Assembly: GCF_020178975.1 (NCBI RefSeq) | Contig: NZ_JAHXBU010000088.1 | Coordinates: 248,001-312,000, forward strand | DNA: 64,000 nucleotides | Direction of reading: 5' to 3' | Source: Cesiribacter sp. SM1 | GTDB taxonomy: Bacteria; Bacteroidota; Bacteroidia; Cytophagales; Cyclobacteriaceae | In this document: positions 16,808-26,801 of the stretch, in pieces | How the letters are laid out: each line of letters begins with the position of its first letter | Numbering within the stretch: the first letter of the stretch is position 1 | The notes under the pieces: model-generated | Database searches by the model: none | What the model was told of the DNA's origin: nothing | What the model saw: the letters and a program-made list of their open reading frames with translations, nothing else | Translations under genes and position numbers: made by a program

Positions 16808-17242
16808 ATGTTAGATGATATCATTAAAGATTTAAAGGGTGCGATAGGAAACGATGTACAGCAACGTTCGGGCCTTGATCCCGCCAAAGCTGATCGTGCC
16901 ATTGAAATGGCAGGACAAAGCGCCAAAGAAGTAGCAGAAGATGAGGTCCGCAGGGGAAACCTGCAGGGCTTAATGGGACTGATGAACCAGAAGGGAGGTG
17001 CCAGTCATGAAAACCCAATTGTTGGAAAAATAGGTGCTAACCTGGTGGGTAAACTTGTATCTAACCTGGGTTTAACACCGCAGGTAGCCAAACAGGTAGA
17101 AGGTGTGGTGGTGCCGCTGATGATTAATTTTGTGAGCGACAGGTTCCAGAACACCAAAGGAGGTATGGGCGGACTGGCCAGCATCCTGGGCGGTGGCAAA
17201 TCGGGTGGCCTGGGCGGTATGCTGGGTGGTTTCTTTAAATAA
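16808..17242 (+). CDS. DUF937/YidB-like small protein
   Basis: This 144-residue soluble protein begins with a helical region (LDDIIKDLKGAIG, RAIEMAGQSAKEVAEDEVRRG). It continues with a conserved-looking middle (NPIVGKIGANLVGKLVSNLGL) and ends with a Gly-rich tail of repeated GG and GLGG. This layout resembles DUF937/YidB proteins, whose role is unknown. It is transcribed divergently from the four-helix membrane protein and followed by a hairpin terminator. No signal peptide is visible. Confidence 0.65.
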   Translation: MLDDIIKDLKGAIGNDVQQRSGLDPAKADRAIEMAGQSAKEVAEDEVRRGNLQGLMGLMNQKGGASHENPIVGKIGANLVGKLVSNLGLTPQVAKQVEGVVVPLMINFVSDRFQNTKGGMGGLASILGGGKSGGLGGMLGGFFK

Positions 17243-17267
17243 AGTGCTTAGATCAGGTTAAACAGAG

Positions 17268-17292
17268 AGCCTGTAGTAACTGCAGGCTTTTC
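17268..17292 (+). terminator. Terminator of the DUF937-like gene
   Basis: AGCCTG and CAGGCT pair around a nine-base loop and are followed by TTTTC. Confidence 0.55.
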
Positions 17293-17396
17293 TTGTTTAT
17301 GCCAGCTCATATCCAAGCAAATGATACATTAGTTCTCTGAAAATCTTACCCCTCCGCCAGCTTCCAGACAGGCTGTGGGTGCTTACTGTTGCAGGT

Positions 17397-17858
17397 TTAT
17401 AGATCTATCAAGGTATAAGTACGGCCTTGCTTGCGGATCCGCAGGTAGGGAACCTCTCCGTTTTCACCGGCTAAAAAGTAGCCATGGTACTGGTGAATGA
17501 TTTCACCTCCCGGCGCAGAGATGAAGAGTTTGTAGTCGGTATGCCTTCTAACATCTATGGCACCTATCAGAATATCATAATAGCCATCTTTGTATACATC
17601 GCGCAAATAGACGGCCTCGAAGCTATTTATGTTTTCGGAGGCTTCTATCGGTATTTCGTTCTGGTCCAGGTAAAGATCAAGATCGCTGTCGTATAAAGCC
17701 TGGCTGCTGCTGCCACCGGTATTCCACTCCAGCTCTATGACCAGCCCTCTGTCGCTTCTTAATACGTTAGATGGTATAACAGCATCTCTCTCGGGTTTAC
17801 AGGATATCAGCAGACTGCCAATCAGCAGGATTATGATAAAAGAAGGTAATGTTTTCAT
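17397..17858 (-). CDS. Lipoprotein of unknown function
   Basis: This 153-residue protein has a lipoprotein signal peptide with lipobox LLISC ending at Cys20. The mature part reads as one small beta domain: VIELEWNTGGSS, then an acidic DSDLDLYLDQNE segment that could bind calcium, then YYDILIGAIDVRRHTDYKLFISAPGG. The arrangement suggests an Ig-like or C2-like fold, but no family is recognised. It stands alone between the DUF937-like gene and pgk. Probable location is the outer or inner membrane, facing the periplasm or surface. Confidence 0.75.
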   Translation of the reverse strand: MKTLPSFIIILLIGSLLISCKPERDAVIPSNVLRSDRGLVIELEWNTGGSSSQALYDSDLDLYLDQNEIPIEASENINSFEAVYLRDVYKDGYYDILIGAIDVRRHTDYKLFISAPGGEIIHQYHGYFLAGENGEVPYLRIRKQGRTYTLIDL

Positions 17859-18019
17859 CGTCTTTAAGTCTGGCGTTTAACATATACAGAGGCCCTGTAA
17901 GGGCTTACCTTTAACAGGATTTTAATGATGTACATGCAAAGCCTGGGCCAGAAAAGGAGAAAATAGTTCCTTTAGCCGTTATAATATTTCAAGGCACTAA
18001 GATTCAGCTGCTTAATGAG

Positions 18020-18048
18020 CAAAAAAAAGCCGGCATGGAGCCGGCTTT
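18020..18048 (-). terminator. Terminator of pgk
   Basis: On the minus strand AGCCGGC and GCCGGCT form a 7-base-pair GC-rich stem around five bases, followed by an uninterrupted T run. Confidence 0.85.
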
Positions 18049-18069
18049 CCTATGAATACTGCTTGTTCT

Positions 18070-19257
18070 CTACTTATTGAGCGCTGTAACACCTGGTAGT
18101 TCTTTACCCTCGAAATACTCAAGCAGAGCACCACCACCGGTAGATACATAGCTAACATCGTTGCCATAGCCCAGCTGGTTAACCGCTGCTGCAGAATCGC
18201 CCCCGCCAATCAGGGAATAAGCTCCTTTGCTGGTAGCTTCGGCCACGGCTTTGGCTACAGCTTTGGTTCCTTCGGCAAATTTTTCCATTTCAAACACACC
18301 CATTGGTCCGTTCCACAGAATGGTTTTAGACTCCCGCAGGGTACGCAGAAAAATTTCCTGTGCTTCAGGTCCAATATCAAGTCCCATCCAGCCATCTGGT
18401 ATGGCATGGTTGCTGGCTACTTTGGTGTTGGCGTCCTTATCGAACTTATCAGCAATGATGGAGTCGATAGGCAATTTGATTTCCACGCCTTTTTCTTTGG
18501 CGCGTTTGATGAGGTCGCTGGCAAGGTCTACTTTATCAGCTTCTACCAGTGAGTTGCCTATCTGGCCACCCAGGGCTTTGAAGAAGGTGTAAGACATACC
18601 ACCACCAATGATGAGGTAATCTACCTTATCGAGCAGCTTTTCTATTACCTCTATCTTGTCTGATATTTTAGCACCGCCCATAATGGCAGTAAAAGGTCGC
18701 TGTGGATTTTCGAGCACCATTTTAGCATTATCCAGCTCGGCCTGCATTACGTAGCCGGCTACTTTATCCTGCATAAAATCTGCTACCACTGCCGTAGAGG
18801 CATGCGCACGGTGTGCTGTACCAAAGGCATCCATCACCCACACATCACCTAACTGAGAGAGTTTCTGGGCAAAATCTTTGTCGCCTTTTTCTTCCTGCTT
18901 ATAAAAACGCAGGTTCTCCAGCAACAGCACCTGGCCTGGCTGCAGGTTCCGGGCTTTCTGACGGGCTTCTTCGCCTATGCAATCAGGGGCGAACTGCACC
19001 TCGCGGCCCAGTTCACGAGTGAGGTAGGGCACCAGGTGCCTAAGCGAATATTTATCTTCCGGACCTTCTTTAGGGCGGCCCAGGTGCGACATCAGGATCA
19101 CGGAGCCACCGTCGTTAATAATCTTATTGATAGATGGCAGGGCAGCTTTAAGTCTTGTGTCGTCGGTAATTTCATTTTGCTTGTTCAGCGGCACGTTAAA
19201 GTCAACACGCATCAAAGCTCTCTTACCAGAAAAATTGTACTGATCCAGCGTTTTCAT
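18070..19257 (-). CDS. pgk: Phosphoglycerate kinase
   Basis: This 395-residue cytoplasmic enzyme converts 1,3-bisphosphoglycerate and ADP to 3-phosphoglycerate and ATP in glycolysis. The family blocks are intact: RVDFNVPLN near residue 17, [21 protein letters not shown] near the middle, NGPMGVFE and the C-terminal nucleotide loop GGGDSAAAV followed by [14 protein letters not shown]. Length is normal for bacterial Pgk. It is transcribed alone, with its own terminator, and a 143-base upstream region separates it from the Sua5 gene. Confidence 0.97.
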   Translation of the reverse strand: MKTLDQYNFSGKRALMRVDFNVPLNKQNEITDDTRLKAALPSINKIINDGGSVILMSHLGRPKEGPEDKYSLRHLVPYLTRELGREVQFAPDCIGEEARQKARNLQPGQVLLLENLRFYKQEEKGDKDFAQKLSQLGDVWVMDAFGTAHRAHASTAVVADFMQDKVAGYVMQAELDNAKMVLENPQRPFTAIMGGAKISDKIEVIEKLLDKVDYLIIGGGMSYTFFKALGGQIGNSLVEADKVDLASDLIKRAKEKGVEIKLPIDSIIADKFDKDANTKVASNHAIPDGWMGLDIGPEAQEIFLRTLRESKTILWNGPMGVFEMEKFAEGTKAVAKAVAEATSKGAYSLIGGGDSAAAVNQLGYGNDVSYVSTGGGALLEYFEGKELPGVTALNK

Positions 19258-19400
19258 GTTGAAAGTTTCAGTTTTAGGTTTATGATTTCAAGTTACACAT
19301 TCTAAAGAAAAAAGTTTCTGATATAAATCAGCTCTTTGAAAAACTGCCATATAAAGCACCTCTGTTACAGGCTTAGCCCTGCAGGGGCTGGTAGCGACTG

Positions 19401-20405
19401 TTACTGGTCCAGGGCTTCAGAAGGGGTATCAAAATTGAATGTTTCTTTTTGAACAGAACCGGCAGAGGCACGCCGCAACCTGTCGTTTATTGCCCTGCCA
19501 AGACCATAATCAGGCACTCGTTCTGCAATGATCAGATTTACGGGTGCACTATCAAGTACACGCAGGGCTTTAAAGAGGTTTCTGGCAGCTTCTGCCAGAT
19601 CTGCAGAGGCAGAGAGGGTGTACTGGGTGGTTTCCGGGTATATGTCTTTGAAGGATAACACACCAATGCCTTTTTTGCCATGCTCCTGCAGTAATTCCTG
19701 TATGTTGCCCAAAATAAGTGGCTTTCTGGGTGCATAATGGCTCTCCAGCTGGCCGGGAGCAACAGGGTTGGAAGTGCTGTGTGCTTTTACCTCCAGTTTG
19801 CCGGGAATCCACTGCTGGAGCTCTTCCAGCGACATACCGCCTAAACGGTATACGATCACAGTATCGCCATCGAAGCCAAGAATGGTGCTCTCAACCCCAA
19901 CCTCGCAGGCACCACCATCCAATATGTAGGGGATGTGGGCCCCCAGCTGTTCTTCCACATGCTGTGCAGTGGTAGGAGAGATGTAACCAAAAGGATTAGC
20001 GCTTGGAGCAGCCAGCGGAAAATCGAGCTTCTCCAGTAGCTGAAGGCTTAGCGGATGCCTGGGAATGCGCACCCCAACTGTATTCAGTCCGGAGCTTACC
20101 AGGTCGGGAATACGGCTGTTTTTAGGTAGTATAAGGGTAAGAGGGCCGGGCCAGAATTTTTCAGCCAGTACATGGGCAGTATCGGGTATGTCCAGCAGAA
20201 AATCTTTGGCAGATTCAAGCGCATTGGTGTGTACGATCAGCGGATCGAAGCTGGGGCGCTTTTTGGTGCTGAATATTTTTACCACCGCTTTTTCTGAATA
20301 GGCATTTCCTGCCAGCCCATAAACGGTTTCGGTAGGAATGGCCACCAGCTCATCCTGCTGCAGATAGTGTACCGCCCTGTTCAGATCTGTGCCTGTCGTT
20401 GCCAT
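19401..20405 (-). CDS. Threonylcarbamoyl-AMP synthase (Sua5 type)
   Basis: This 334-residue protein makes threonylcarbamoyl-AMP from threonine, bicarbonate and ATP, the first step of the t6A modification of tRNAs. The YrdC core (about 1-205) shows the KRPSFDPLIVH block, the AEKFWPGPLTLIL block and PLAAPSANPFGYISPT. A C-terminal Sua5 domain follows (about 230-334), which separates it from the short TsaC form. It lies 33 bases after the TPR lipoprotein gene, so the two may share an mRNA. All conserved blocks appear intact. Confidence 0.93.
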   Translation of the reverse strand: MATTGTDLNRAVHYLQQDELVAIPTETVYGLAGNAYSEKAVVKIFSTKKRPSFDPLIVHTNALESAKDFLLDIPDTAHVLAEKFWPGPLTLILPKNSRIPDLVSSGLNTVGVRIPRHPLSLQLLEKLDFPLAAPSANPFGYISPTTAQHVEEQLGAHIPYILDGGACEVGVESTILGFDGDTVIVYRLGGMSLEELQQWIPGKLEVKAHSTSNPVAPGQLESHYAPRKPLILGNIQELLQEHGKKGIGVLSFKDIYPETTQYTLSASADLAEAARNLFKALRVLDSAPVNLIIAERVPDYGLGRAINDRLRRASAGSVQKETFNFDTPSEALDQ

Positions 20406-20438
20406 ATAGTAGAAAGCGTAAAAGCGGTCTTTATGTTT

Positions 20439-21146
20439 TTATGAGCAGGAAGCGGCTGCTTCTTTTGCTGGCTCTGAGCCCAGCTGCACTGCCTGCCTGA
20501 AAAATGTACAGGCTTCCTCCTGGTTTCCTTCACGCAGGGAAACATTACCCAAGAGGAAAAAAGCTTCTGCGCGCTTTCTGTCTTTTTGTATGGCAGCGGT
20601 AAGGTGCTGGCGGGCCTGGGGCAGGCTGTCGATTACATAATAAAGCTTTCCTGCATTAAACTGTATCAGCGGATCTTCAGGGCTCATTTCCAGTGCTGCT
20701 CTAATGTCATTGAGGGCTTCGGGAATATTCTGCATCTCGTAGAATACTGCGGAGCGGTTCAGGTATACATCGGCAACGTCTGGCTTCAGCTTAATGGCTT
20801 CGTTATAGTCTTGCAGGGAGGCGTTTAGGTCTCTTGTTTCAAAACGGGCATTAGCCCTGTTAAACCAGTATTTATAGTCCTCGGGCTGGTAGCGGATTGC
20901 CTGGCTGAAATCAGAAACAGCATCCTCGGCATTGCCATTTTCCAGGTAGGCTACGCCCCTTAAATTGTAGGCTGCGGCATTGTCAGGATTACTGGCCAGG
21001 AGCTCATCCAGCTGTTTGATCGCCTCGGCATAGTTGCCATTTTGTACCAGCTGGCGGCTTTGGTTAAGCCTTTCTTCCGGATCGGGGCCGCACGACCACA
21101 AAATTAGTAAAAGCAGGCAAAGCAGGGAGGGTGTTTTCTTAAGCAT
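20439..21146 (-). CDS. TPR-repeat lipoprotein
   Basis: This 235-residue protein has a short lipoprotein signal with lipobox ILWSC at about residue 19 and then about six tetratricopeptide repeats, including AAAYNLRGVAYLENGNAEDA and DYKYWFNRANARFETRD. It is likely a membrane-anchored scaffold facing the periplasm. It lies 38 bases after the large BNR-repeat gene and 33 bases before the Sua5 gene, all on the minus strand, so the three could be co-transcribed. No specific partner can be named. Confidence 0.85.
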   Translation of the reverse strand: MLKKTPSLLCLLLLILWSCGPDPEERLNQSRQLVQNGNYAEAIKQLDELLASNPDNAAAYNLRGVAYLENGNAEDAVSDFSQAIRYQPEDYKYWFNRANARFETRDLNASLQDYNEAIKLKPDVADVYLNRSAVFYEMQNIPEALNDIRAALEMSPEDPLIQFNAGKLYYVIDSLPQARQHLTAAIQKDRKRAEAFFLLGNVSLREGNQEEACTFFRQAVQLGSEPAKEAAASCS

Positions 21147-21184
21147 GGCGCAAAGATAGAGGCACAGCCTTCAAATAAAAAAGC

Positions 21185-24007
21185 TTAGTGCAGGAGTATT
21201 ACTTTTTTGCTGATCACCTCATTTTCGTACTCCATGCGCACCACATAGGTGCCTGGTGCCACAGGTACACCCGCTACATTGCGCCCGTCCCAGGTTATTT
21301 CCGTGGTGCCGGCAAACACCTGGTTGTAGAGCAGCAGTTTAATGAGCTGCCCGGTACTACTGTAAACCCGTACCCTTACTATGCCATCACGGGGTACGCT
21401 GAAAGGTATTACCACCACATCGGCAGGTGTAAATGGGTTAGGGTAGGGATTGAGCAGGTTCAGGGGCTGGCCTTCGGGGTCGATGTAGGTGTTCAGCACA
21501 TCATCATAATTCTTATAGTATACCCCATTGCCATGGGTAGCCACAACCACCCGGCCATCTACAGACCTGTGCCTGATCTGTGGCACCACCACACGGCCAA
21601 TCAGTTCGGGGGCTTCCTGTTCCCAGCGGGTAGCCAGGCCCGAAAGGGTGCGGGTGCTGTACACCCCTGTGCTGGTTCCTGCAAGGTAAAGGCTGGTGCC
21701 GTCCGTGAGCGGAATAATTTCAACATGTCTTACAGATGGTCCGCTGCCTTCGCCACTGGGAAATTCCTCCAGGTTACCACTGATATCGGAAAAGTTTTCG
21801 CCACCATCGTTGCTGTGGAATATGCTGCGAACATTGTAATTGGAGAACACCACTACAATTTCGTTGGCATCGGCAGGGTTGATAGAAATATGTGCTGTAT
21901 AACCGGCTTCGGGAAAAAGAGGGGAGGTTATGGGGCTTACTTCAGGATTTGTGCTGTTTGCAGCTGTTACCCTGAAAACCTCACCCACGCTGGTGCCATA
22001 GTATAGTATATCGGCAGGGGTGGTAGAAATATTAATGGCACTGATGGAGCCTGATGAAATGCTGGTTTCCGGCAGCTCATCCCAGTTTAAGGATACAGGC
22101 TGCTGACCACCTGATGGGATCTGGCTCACATTGCGGTTTCTGTACACCACATTGCCAGCTGCCAGGTACATGCGGTTTTTACTGGTCGGATCAAACACAT
22201 AGGGGTTGATGAACAGGTAGGGCTGTTCTATGATCTGCCCACCGCCAATGGGATCGATACGGGCAAAGCTGGTAAGCCGGTATTCATTGTTGAGGGTAAG
22301 CCTGTAAATCTGGCTTTCCTGGAAAGATACATAGTAATAAGCACCTCTTGTGGCAACATGGGTATAACCACCATCGCCCCCCAGCAGCCTGATCCACCTG
22401 TTATTGGCGGCAGTGGCCGTATTGGTGAGCCAGCTGCCGTTGTCCTGCATGCCGCCAATGATCAGGTCCGTTGGCTGGCTCTGGTCTAAACCAACAGTAT
22501 AAAATTGGGTGGTAACATAGCCGCTGTTCAGCGACTGCCATTCCACTTCATGGATTTCATCGTCGTTGCTGGCCAGAATATTTTCGGTGCGGCTCAGGCC
22601 GCCATCATGGGCCGAAATGGCCCGGGAAGGGTTAGAGGGATAGAACAGCAGCTCATGCTGGTCGGGGTGATGGTTCGGGTACACTGCCACATCGTTCTCG
22701 GGGCTGTAGCCGCCAATCCAGTCTGTGTTATCGGCAGAGGTAAAACCATCGCTGGAGCGGAAAAGATTGGTGCCCCCTACAAATACCGTATTACTTTGCA
22801 GCGGGTGCACCTCTACCACCATATTATAGCCACCCTGCAGATCGAGACCGGCAACAGGATCTTCCAGCTCAGGAAGGTTTTGGGTGAGGTTGGTCCAGGT
22901 TCCGCCTCCTGCAGCATGTCTGTACCTGAACAAAAATGGAAAGTCAGGTCCGTCGCCCAGGAAATATAGTTCATCCGGGTTTTGTGGGTTACTTCCTATT
23001 TTTACCCGCCCAAAGCCAGGGGGCCATAAACGTGCCGAAATGCTTTGCCAGCTATTGCCATTGGTGGCAGAGCGGAATACGCCACCTTCGCCCACTTCAC
23101 CTTCAAGTGTAATGGCACTAAGGGTTACATATACCACACCATTGCTGGTTATTTCCACATCTGTTGATTGTGACTGATCATTTACAACCGCCACTGTCCA
23201 GGTATCGCCTCCGTCTACAGACCTGTACACCCCACCGGCTACAGCTGCATAGAGCTCCTGCACAGCCATGTTAGTGGTATTGATTTTAAGCTTGTAGACA
23301 TAATCAAATGGATTATCAAATGCCTGGGGCTCATTGGTGCTGGTGGCAGCCAGCTGAAACCAGCTCACGCCATTATCGGTGCTTTTGTAGATGCCATCAC
23401 CACGGTAGGGAGCATCGCCCCCCCGTGCAGAATTGCCTATAAGCTCTCCGGTGCCGTAGTACCAGGTATCTTCATGGCCGGGACGGGTATCCTGTACCAC
23501 GGTAGTTACATTGTGCAGCTGGTCTGGTGCAGTGGTTTTAACCCACGACTGCCCGCCATCTGTAGAGCGCCACATACCACCGGAAACACCGGCGGCCAGA
23601 ATTATCTGCTCATTTCGCACATCCAGAGCCAGGGCACGCGTACGACCGGCTATGTTGAAGGGGCCTGCAGACTGCCAGTCGGTTTCTGCTTTTCGTATGG
23701 CGGGCTTTGTACTTTTAGCCACTGGCAATTGTTTAGCAAAGGCCAGTTCGCGCTGCCTGATGTTGGCCGGTATCTTCCCCGTGGCCGGATCCCGCAGCAT
23801 AAGCCACTCCCAGTGAGCCCGCGCCTGGGGGTTCTCTTCTGTTTTTATGGAAGACTTCTGATCCTGAAAAGCGCTAAGCAGAGAATCTGGAAGTGGGGCC
23901 GGCGCCTGCAACCAGGTTTCCTGGGGTTGTTGCCAGATGTACAGACCCATCATTACACAAACAGCGGCAAGCACCAGTAACAGTTGAGGTAGATATTTGC
24001 GAAACAT
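21185..24007 (-). CDS. Large secreted BNR-repeat (VPS10/sialidase-like propeller) protein with T9SS-type C-terminus
   Basis: This 940-residue protein begins with a hydrophobic segment after MFRKYLPQ that acts as a signal peptide or anchor. The bulk is a chain of beta-propeller repeats with BNR/Asp-box signatures, such as STDGGQSW, STDNGVSW, SVDGGDTW and SNDGGENF. This layout resembles VPS10 or exo-sialidase-like propellers, but no catalytic sialidase residues can be assigned. The last 90 residues form a C-terminal domain (YPNPFTPADVVVIPFSV through GTYVVRMEYENEVISKKVILLH) typical of type IX secretion cargo. It is probably exported to the surface. The role is unknown, with substrate binding or matrix contact possible. 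Confidence 0.85.
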   Translation of the reverse strand: MFRKYLPQLLLVLAAVCVMMGLYIWQQPQETWLQAPAPLPDSLLSAFQDQKSSIKTEENPQARAHWEWLMLRDPATGKIPANIRQRELAFAKQLPVAKSTKPAIRKAETDWQSAGPFNIAGRTRALALDVRNEQIILAAGVSGGMWRSTDGGQSWVKTTAPDQLHNVTTVVQDTRPGHEDTWYYGTGELIGNSARGGDAPYRGDGIYKSTDNGVSWFQLAATSTNEPQAFDNPFDYVYKLKINTTNMAVQELYAAVAGGVYRSVDGGDTWTVAVVNDQSQSTDVEITSNGVVYVTLSAITLEGEVGEGGVFRSATNGNSWQSISARLWPPGFGRVKIGSNPQNPDELYFLGDGPDFPFLFRYRHAAGGGTWTNLTQNLPELEDPVAGLDLQGGYNMVVEVHPLQSNTVFVGGTNLFRSSDGFTSADNTDWIGGYSPENDVAVYPNHHPDQHELLFYPSNPSRAISAHDGGLSRTENILASNDDEIHEVEWQSLNSGYVTTQFYTVGLDQSQPTDLIIGGMQDNGSWLTNTATAANNRWIRLLGGDGGYTHVATRGAYYYVSFQESQIYRLTLNNEYRLTSFARIDPIGGGQIIEQPYLFINPYVFDPTSKNRMYLAAGNVVYRNRNVSQIPSGGQQPVSLNWDELPETSISSGSISAINISTTPADILYYGTSVGEVFRVTAANSTNPEVSPITSPLFPEAGYTAHISINPADANEIVVVFSNYNVRSIFHSNDGGENFSDISGNLEEFPSGEGSGPSVRHVEIIPLTDGTSLYLAGTSTGVYSTRTLSGLATRWEQEAPELIGRVVVPQIRHRSVDGRVVVATHGNGVYYKNYDDVLNTYIDPEGQPLNLLNPYPNPFTPADVVVIPFSVPRDGIVRVRVYSSTGQLIKLLLYNQVFAGTTEITWDGRNVAGVPVAPGTYVVRMEYENEVISKKVILLH

Positions 24008-24109
24008 TATTTAGCAACGAAGTAAGCAGTATATCAGGTTATAGCTTTGTATAGTTTTTTTTCTGAACACGGGAAAAGGCCCATGCAGCAACTTAGGTTT
24101 GCTGCGTAA

Positions 24110-25495
24110 TTATTCCTTGGCAGGTCCCTGGCCTGCAGCAGCATTACCTGGTCCGCTGTTCGGACCTTTTTTTCTGCGGTATGGCTTACGCCCCGACCTG
24201 TTGCCGCCGCCCTGCCTGCTGCCACCGCCGCCCTGGCCACTACTGCCGCCCGATCTGCCAGACCTGTGATGAGAAGAAGAAGCATCTCTGCCACCACGCG
24301 GGCCGGTTTTAGCACGGCGCAGCTGGCTGGGGTCCTGCCATTCGGGCGCCTTGCCCAGTTTCTCCGGAAGGGAGGGCTTTTCAACTTCTATGCCGGTGAG
24401 TTGTTCGATCTTATAGAAATTACGCTGTTCTTTGGGCGTAACAAAGGTAATGGCTTCGCCGGTTGATTTTGCCCGGGCGGTGCGGCCTACCCGGTGTACA
24501 TAATCTTCTGCATCGTGTGGTACGTCGAAATTAAGCACCATGTCAAGGTCGGCAATGTCGATGCCACGGCTCAGTACATCGGTGGCAACCAGCACCGGGA
24601 AGGAGCGGTTGCGGAACTGGCGTAACACTTCTTCGCGCTCGCGCTGCTCCAGGTCAGAGCTGATGATCTTGGCATTGATGCCTTTGCGGAGCAAACCCTT
24701 TTCAATGCTGCGGACTGTACTTTTGCGGCTGCTGAATACAATTACACTTTCGAGGTTGGGGCGGTCCAGTATGTTCTCCAGCAGCTCTTCCTTTTGATCT
24801 TCATGCACCGAGTAAGCAGCCTGGTGTACGCCTTCTGCGGTTTTGGAAATGGCAATGTTGATCTCATCCGGATCTTTAAGCAGGCGGCTGGCCAGCTGCC
24901 GTATTTTAGGAGGCATGGTAGCCGAAAACATAAGCGTTTGCCTGTTTTCCGGCAGTTTGCCAACAATGCGCATAATGTCTTCATAAAAGCCCATGTCCAG
25001 CATGCGGTCGGCCTCATCGAGGATCAGGTGCTGAATGCTGTCGGTATTCACATAGCCCATGTTAAGGTGCGAAATAAGCTTGCCGGGGGTGGCTACAATA
25101 ATATCGGCCCCCGATTTCAGTGCCTGCTTTTCGCGCTCAAACTCAGAGCCGGTGCCACCGCCATATACAGCGATAGAGCTTACCGATGTAAAGTAGGAGA
25201 GGCCAACAATTTGCTGGTCTATCTGCAGGGCAAGCTCCCGTGTGGGTGATATGATGATGGTATTTACGCCCCCCATTCGTTCCTGAGATTCAAGCTTATG
25301 CATGATGGGGAGCAGGTAAGCTGCTGTTTTTCCTGTGCCGGTCTGGGCGCAGGCAATGAGGTCTTTTCCTGATAAAATTGCTGGTATCGCCGCCTGTTGC
25401 ACTGGCGTTGGGTCACTAAAGCCCATAATATCGATACTTTCTAAAAGGGAGGGTGCTAAGCCAAAACCTGCAAAACCAAGGGTGTTATCTTCCAT
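24110..25495 (-). CDS. DEAD-box RNA helicase (RhlE-like)
   Basis: This 461-residue protein has all main DEAD-box motifs: Q motif around GFSDPTPVQQAAIP, Walker A AQTGTGKT, PTRELA, DEAD in LDEADRMLDMGF, SAT, then in the second RecA domain ATDVLSRGIDI and HRVGRTAR. The C-terminal tail (from about residue 400) is basic and rich in Gly, Arg and Ser, as in RhlE-type helicases that act on ribosome assembly or RNA decay. The gene lies about 100 bases upstream of the BNR-repeat gene on the same strand, but a functional link is unlikely. Confidence 0.93.
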   Translation of the reverse strand: MEDNTLGFAGFGLAPSLLESIDIMGFSDPTPVQQAAIPAILSGKDLIACAQTGTGKTAAYLLPIMHKLESQERMGGVNTIIISPTRELALQIDQQIVGLSYFTSVSSIAVYGGGTGSEFEREKQALKSGADIIVATPGKLISHLNMGYVNTDSIQHLILDEADRMLDMGFYEDIMRIVGKLPENRQTLMFSATMPPKIRQLASRLLKDPDEINIAISKTAEGVHQAAYSVHEDQKEELLENILDRPNLESVIVFSSRKSTVRSIEKGLLRKGINAKIISSDLEQREREEVLRQFRNRSFPVLVATDVLSRGIDIADLDMVLNFDVPHDAEDYVHRVGRTARAKSTGEAITFVTPKEQRNFYKIEQLTGIEVEKPSLPEKLGKAPEWQDPSQLRRAKTGPRGGRDASSSHHRSGRSGGSSGQGGGGSRQGGGNRSGRKPYRRKKGPNSGPGNAAAGQGPAKE

Positions 25496-25733
25496 ATATG
25501 TGTACGCTGCCCTGTATAAACAATTAATTTGAGGGCTGGGTTTTCGAAAAAAATCTGCTTTAAATATAGCTAAATTTAGCCGTATGCCCTATGGCTATTC
25601 TCTTATTTACATTTTACCTCCTGCTAATGCCATAGCAGTGCACAATCCCCGGCTTCTTTGCCCTGAAGGAGAGCTACACCCGTGTTCCAACTTTTGCAGG
25701 TAAACAAAACCATTGCATCACAAGCAAACGACA

Positions 25734-25769
25734 AATAAAAAGGCCTTCACCATTTGCTGATGAAGGCCT
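25734..25769 (-). terminator. Terminator of the TerC-family gene
   Basis: On the minus strand AGGCCTTCA and TGAAGGCCT form a perfect 9-base-pair stem around 11 bases, followed by TTTTATTT. Confidence 0.85.
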
Positions 25770-25793
25770 GTGTTGGATAAATGTACCTGGCTG

Positions 25794-26534
25794 CTATTTT
25801 TTGTACTGCTGGTGCAGGTCAACTGTTTTAGTTGAATTCTTGCGCACCTTGATATTGAGGAACTCAACAAAAAGTGAAAAGAAGATAGCTGCGTAAATAG
25901 CGAATTTAGGAATGTGCACCTCGAATGATTCCAGCGCCAGCATTACGCCAATCAGCAGCAGGAAGGAGAGTGCCAGCATTTTAACAGTAGGGTGTTTTTC
26001 TATGAAAGAGGCAATGGTACCGGCTGCTATCAGCATTACACCCATAGAAATAATAACAGCTGCCACCATAATCCAGATGTTATCTACCAGGCCAATGGCT
26101 GTTAGGATAGAGTCGAAGCTGAACACGATATCAAGCAAAATGATCTGGAAGATAACAGAAGAAAAGCTGGCAGCTTTTACTTCCTTGTTGGATTCTTCTT
26201 CGCCCTCCAGTTTATGGTGAATTTCGGTGGTGCTTTTATAAAGCAGGAATAAACCACCGCCCAGCAGGATCAGGTCACGGATGCTGAAGCCCATGCCAAA
26301 TACTGTAAATAAATCCTGTGAAGCGCCAATCAGCCAGGTGATGGCAAAAAGCAGGGCTACCCGTACCAATAACGCCAGCGATATACCAATGAACCGGGCT
26401 TTTGGCTGTGATTCCTTTGGCAGCCTTGCCACCAGGATTGATATAAAAACAATGTTATCAATGCCCAGAACAATTTCCATGAGCGTGAGCGAGAAAAAAG
26501 CAACCAGGCCTGCGCCGGTAAAGATTTCTGCCAT
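25794..26534 (-). CDS. TerC-family integral membrane protein
   Basis: This 246-residue protein has about seven hydrophobic segments and the TerC family marks: EIVLGIDNIVFISIL near the N-terminus and DIVFSFDSILTAIGLV in the middle, each with a membrane-embedded acidic residue. TerC proteins are linked to tellurite resistance and, in later work, to manganese export and metal loading of exported enzymes. An acidic cytoplasmic loop (KLEGEEESNKE) separates the two halves. It is transcribed alone, divergent from rpsA. Confidence 0.92.
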   Translation of the reverse strand: MAEIFTGAGLVAFFSLTLMEIVLGIDNIVFISILVARLPKESQPKARFIGISLALLVRVALLFAITWLIGASQDLFTVFGMGFSIRDLILLGGGLFLLYKSTTEIHHKLEGEEESNKEVKAASFSSVIFQIILLDIVFSFDSILTAIGLVDNIWIMVAAVIISMGVMLIAAGTIASFIEKHPTVKMLALSFLLLIGVMLALESFEVHIPKFAIYAAIFFSLFVEFLNIKVRKNSTKTVDLHQQYKK

Positions 26535-26679
26535 AAGACTTAGCTAAATTTTATGTTTTGGTTAAAACGCTAAATTATAAAAAGAGTTTTTCAAAGCTCA
26601 TTACACGAGTTTTAAATATTATTGGATGAAATGTTGGCATTATAATGTATGATACTAGGGAAAATACCTCTAATATGTT

Positions 26680-26801
26680 TACTTTTGCAGTCCGTTCAGG
26701 TGAGCGGGGTTTTCGGTGCATGCCGGGAATAAATGTAGAACCAAAAGCCCCTGCTGGCAGGCTCACGGCAGGTGGTGATAACAGAGCCAATTTTAAGCTT
26801 T
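26680..26801 (+). promoter_or_regulatory. Promoter -7 element and long leader of rpsA
   Basis: TACTTTTG at 26680-26687 matches the Bacteroidota -7 element, but no clear TTG lies at the usual distance upstream. The predicted start near 26694 leaves a leader of about 105 bases. The leader has short complementary pieces (CCTG with CAGG around 26750-26762, and TGCCG with CGGCA flanking them) that could fold. Autogenous control of S1 through its leader is known in Escherichia coli. Here it is only a possibility. Confidence 0.45.
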
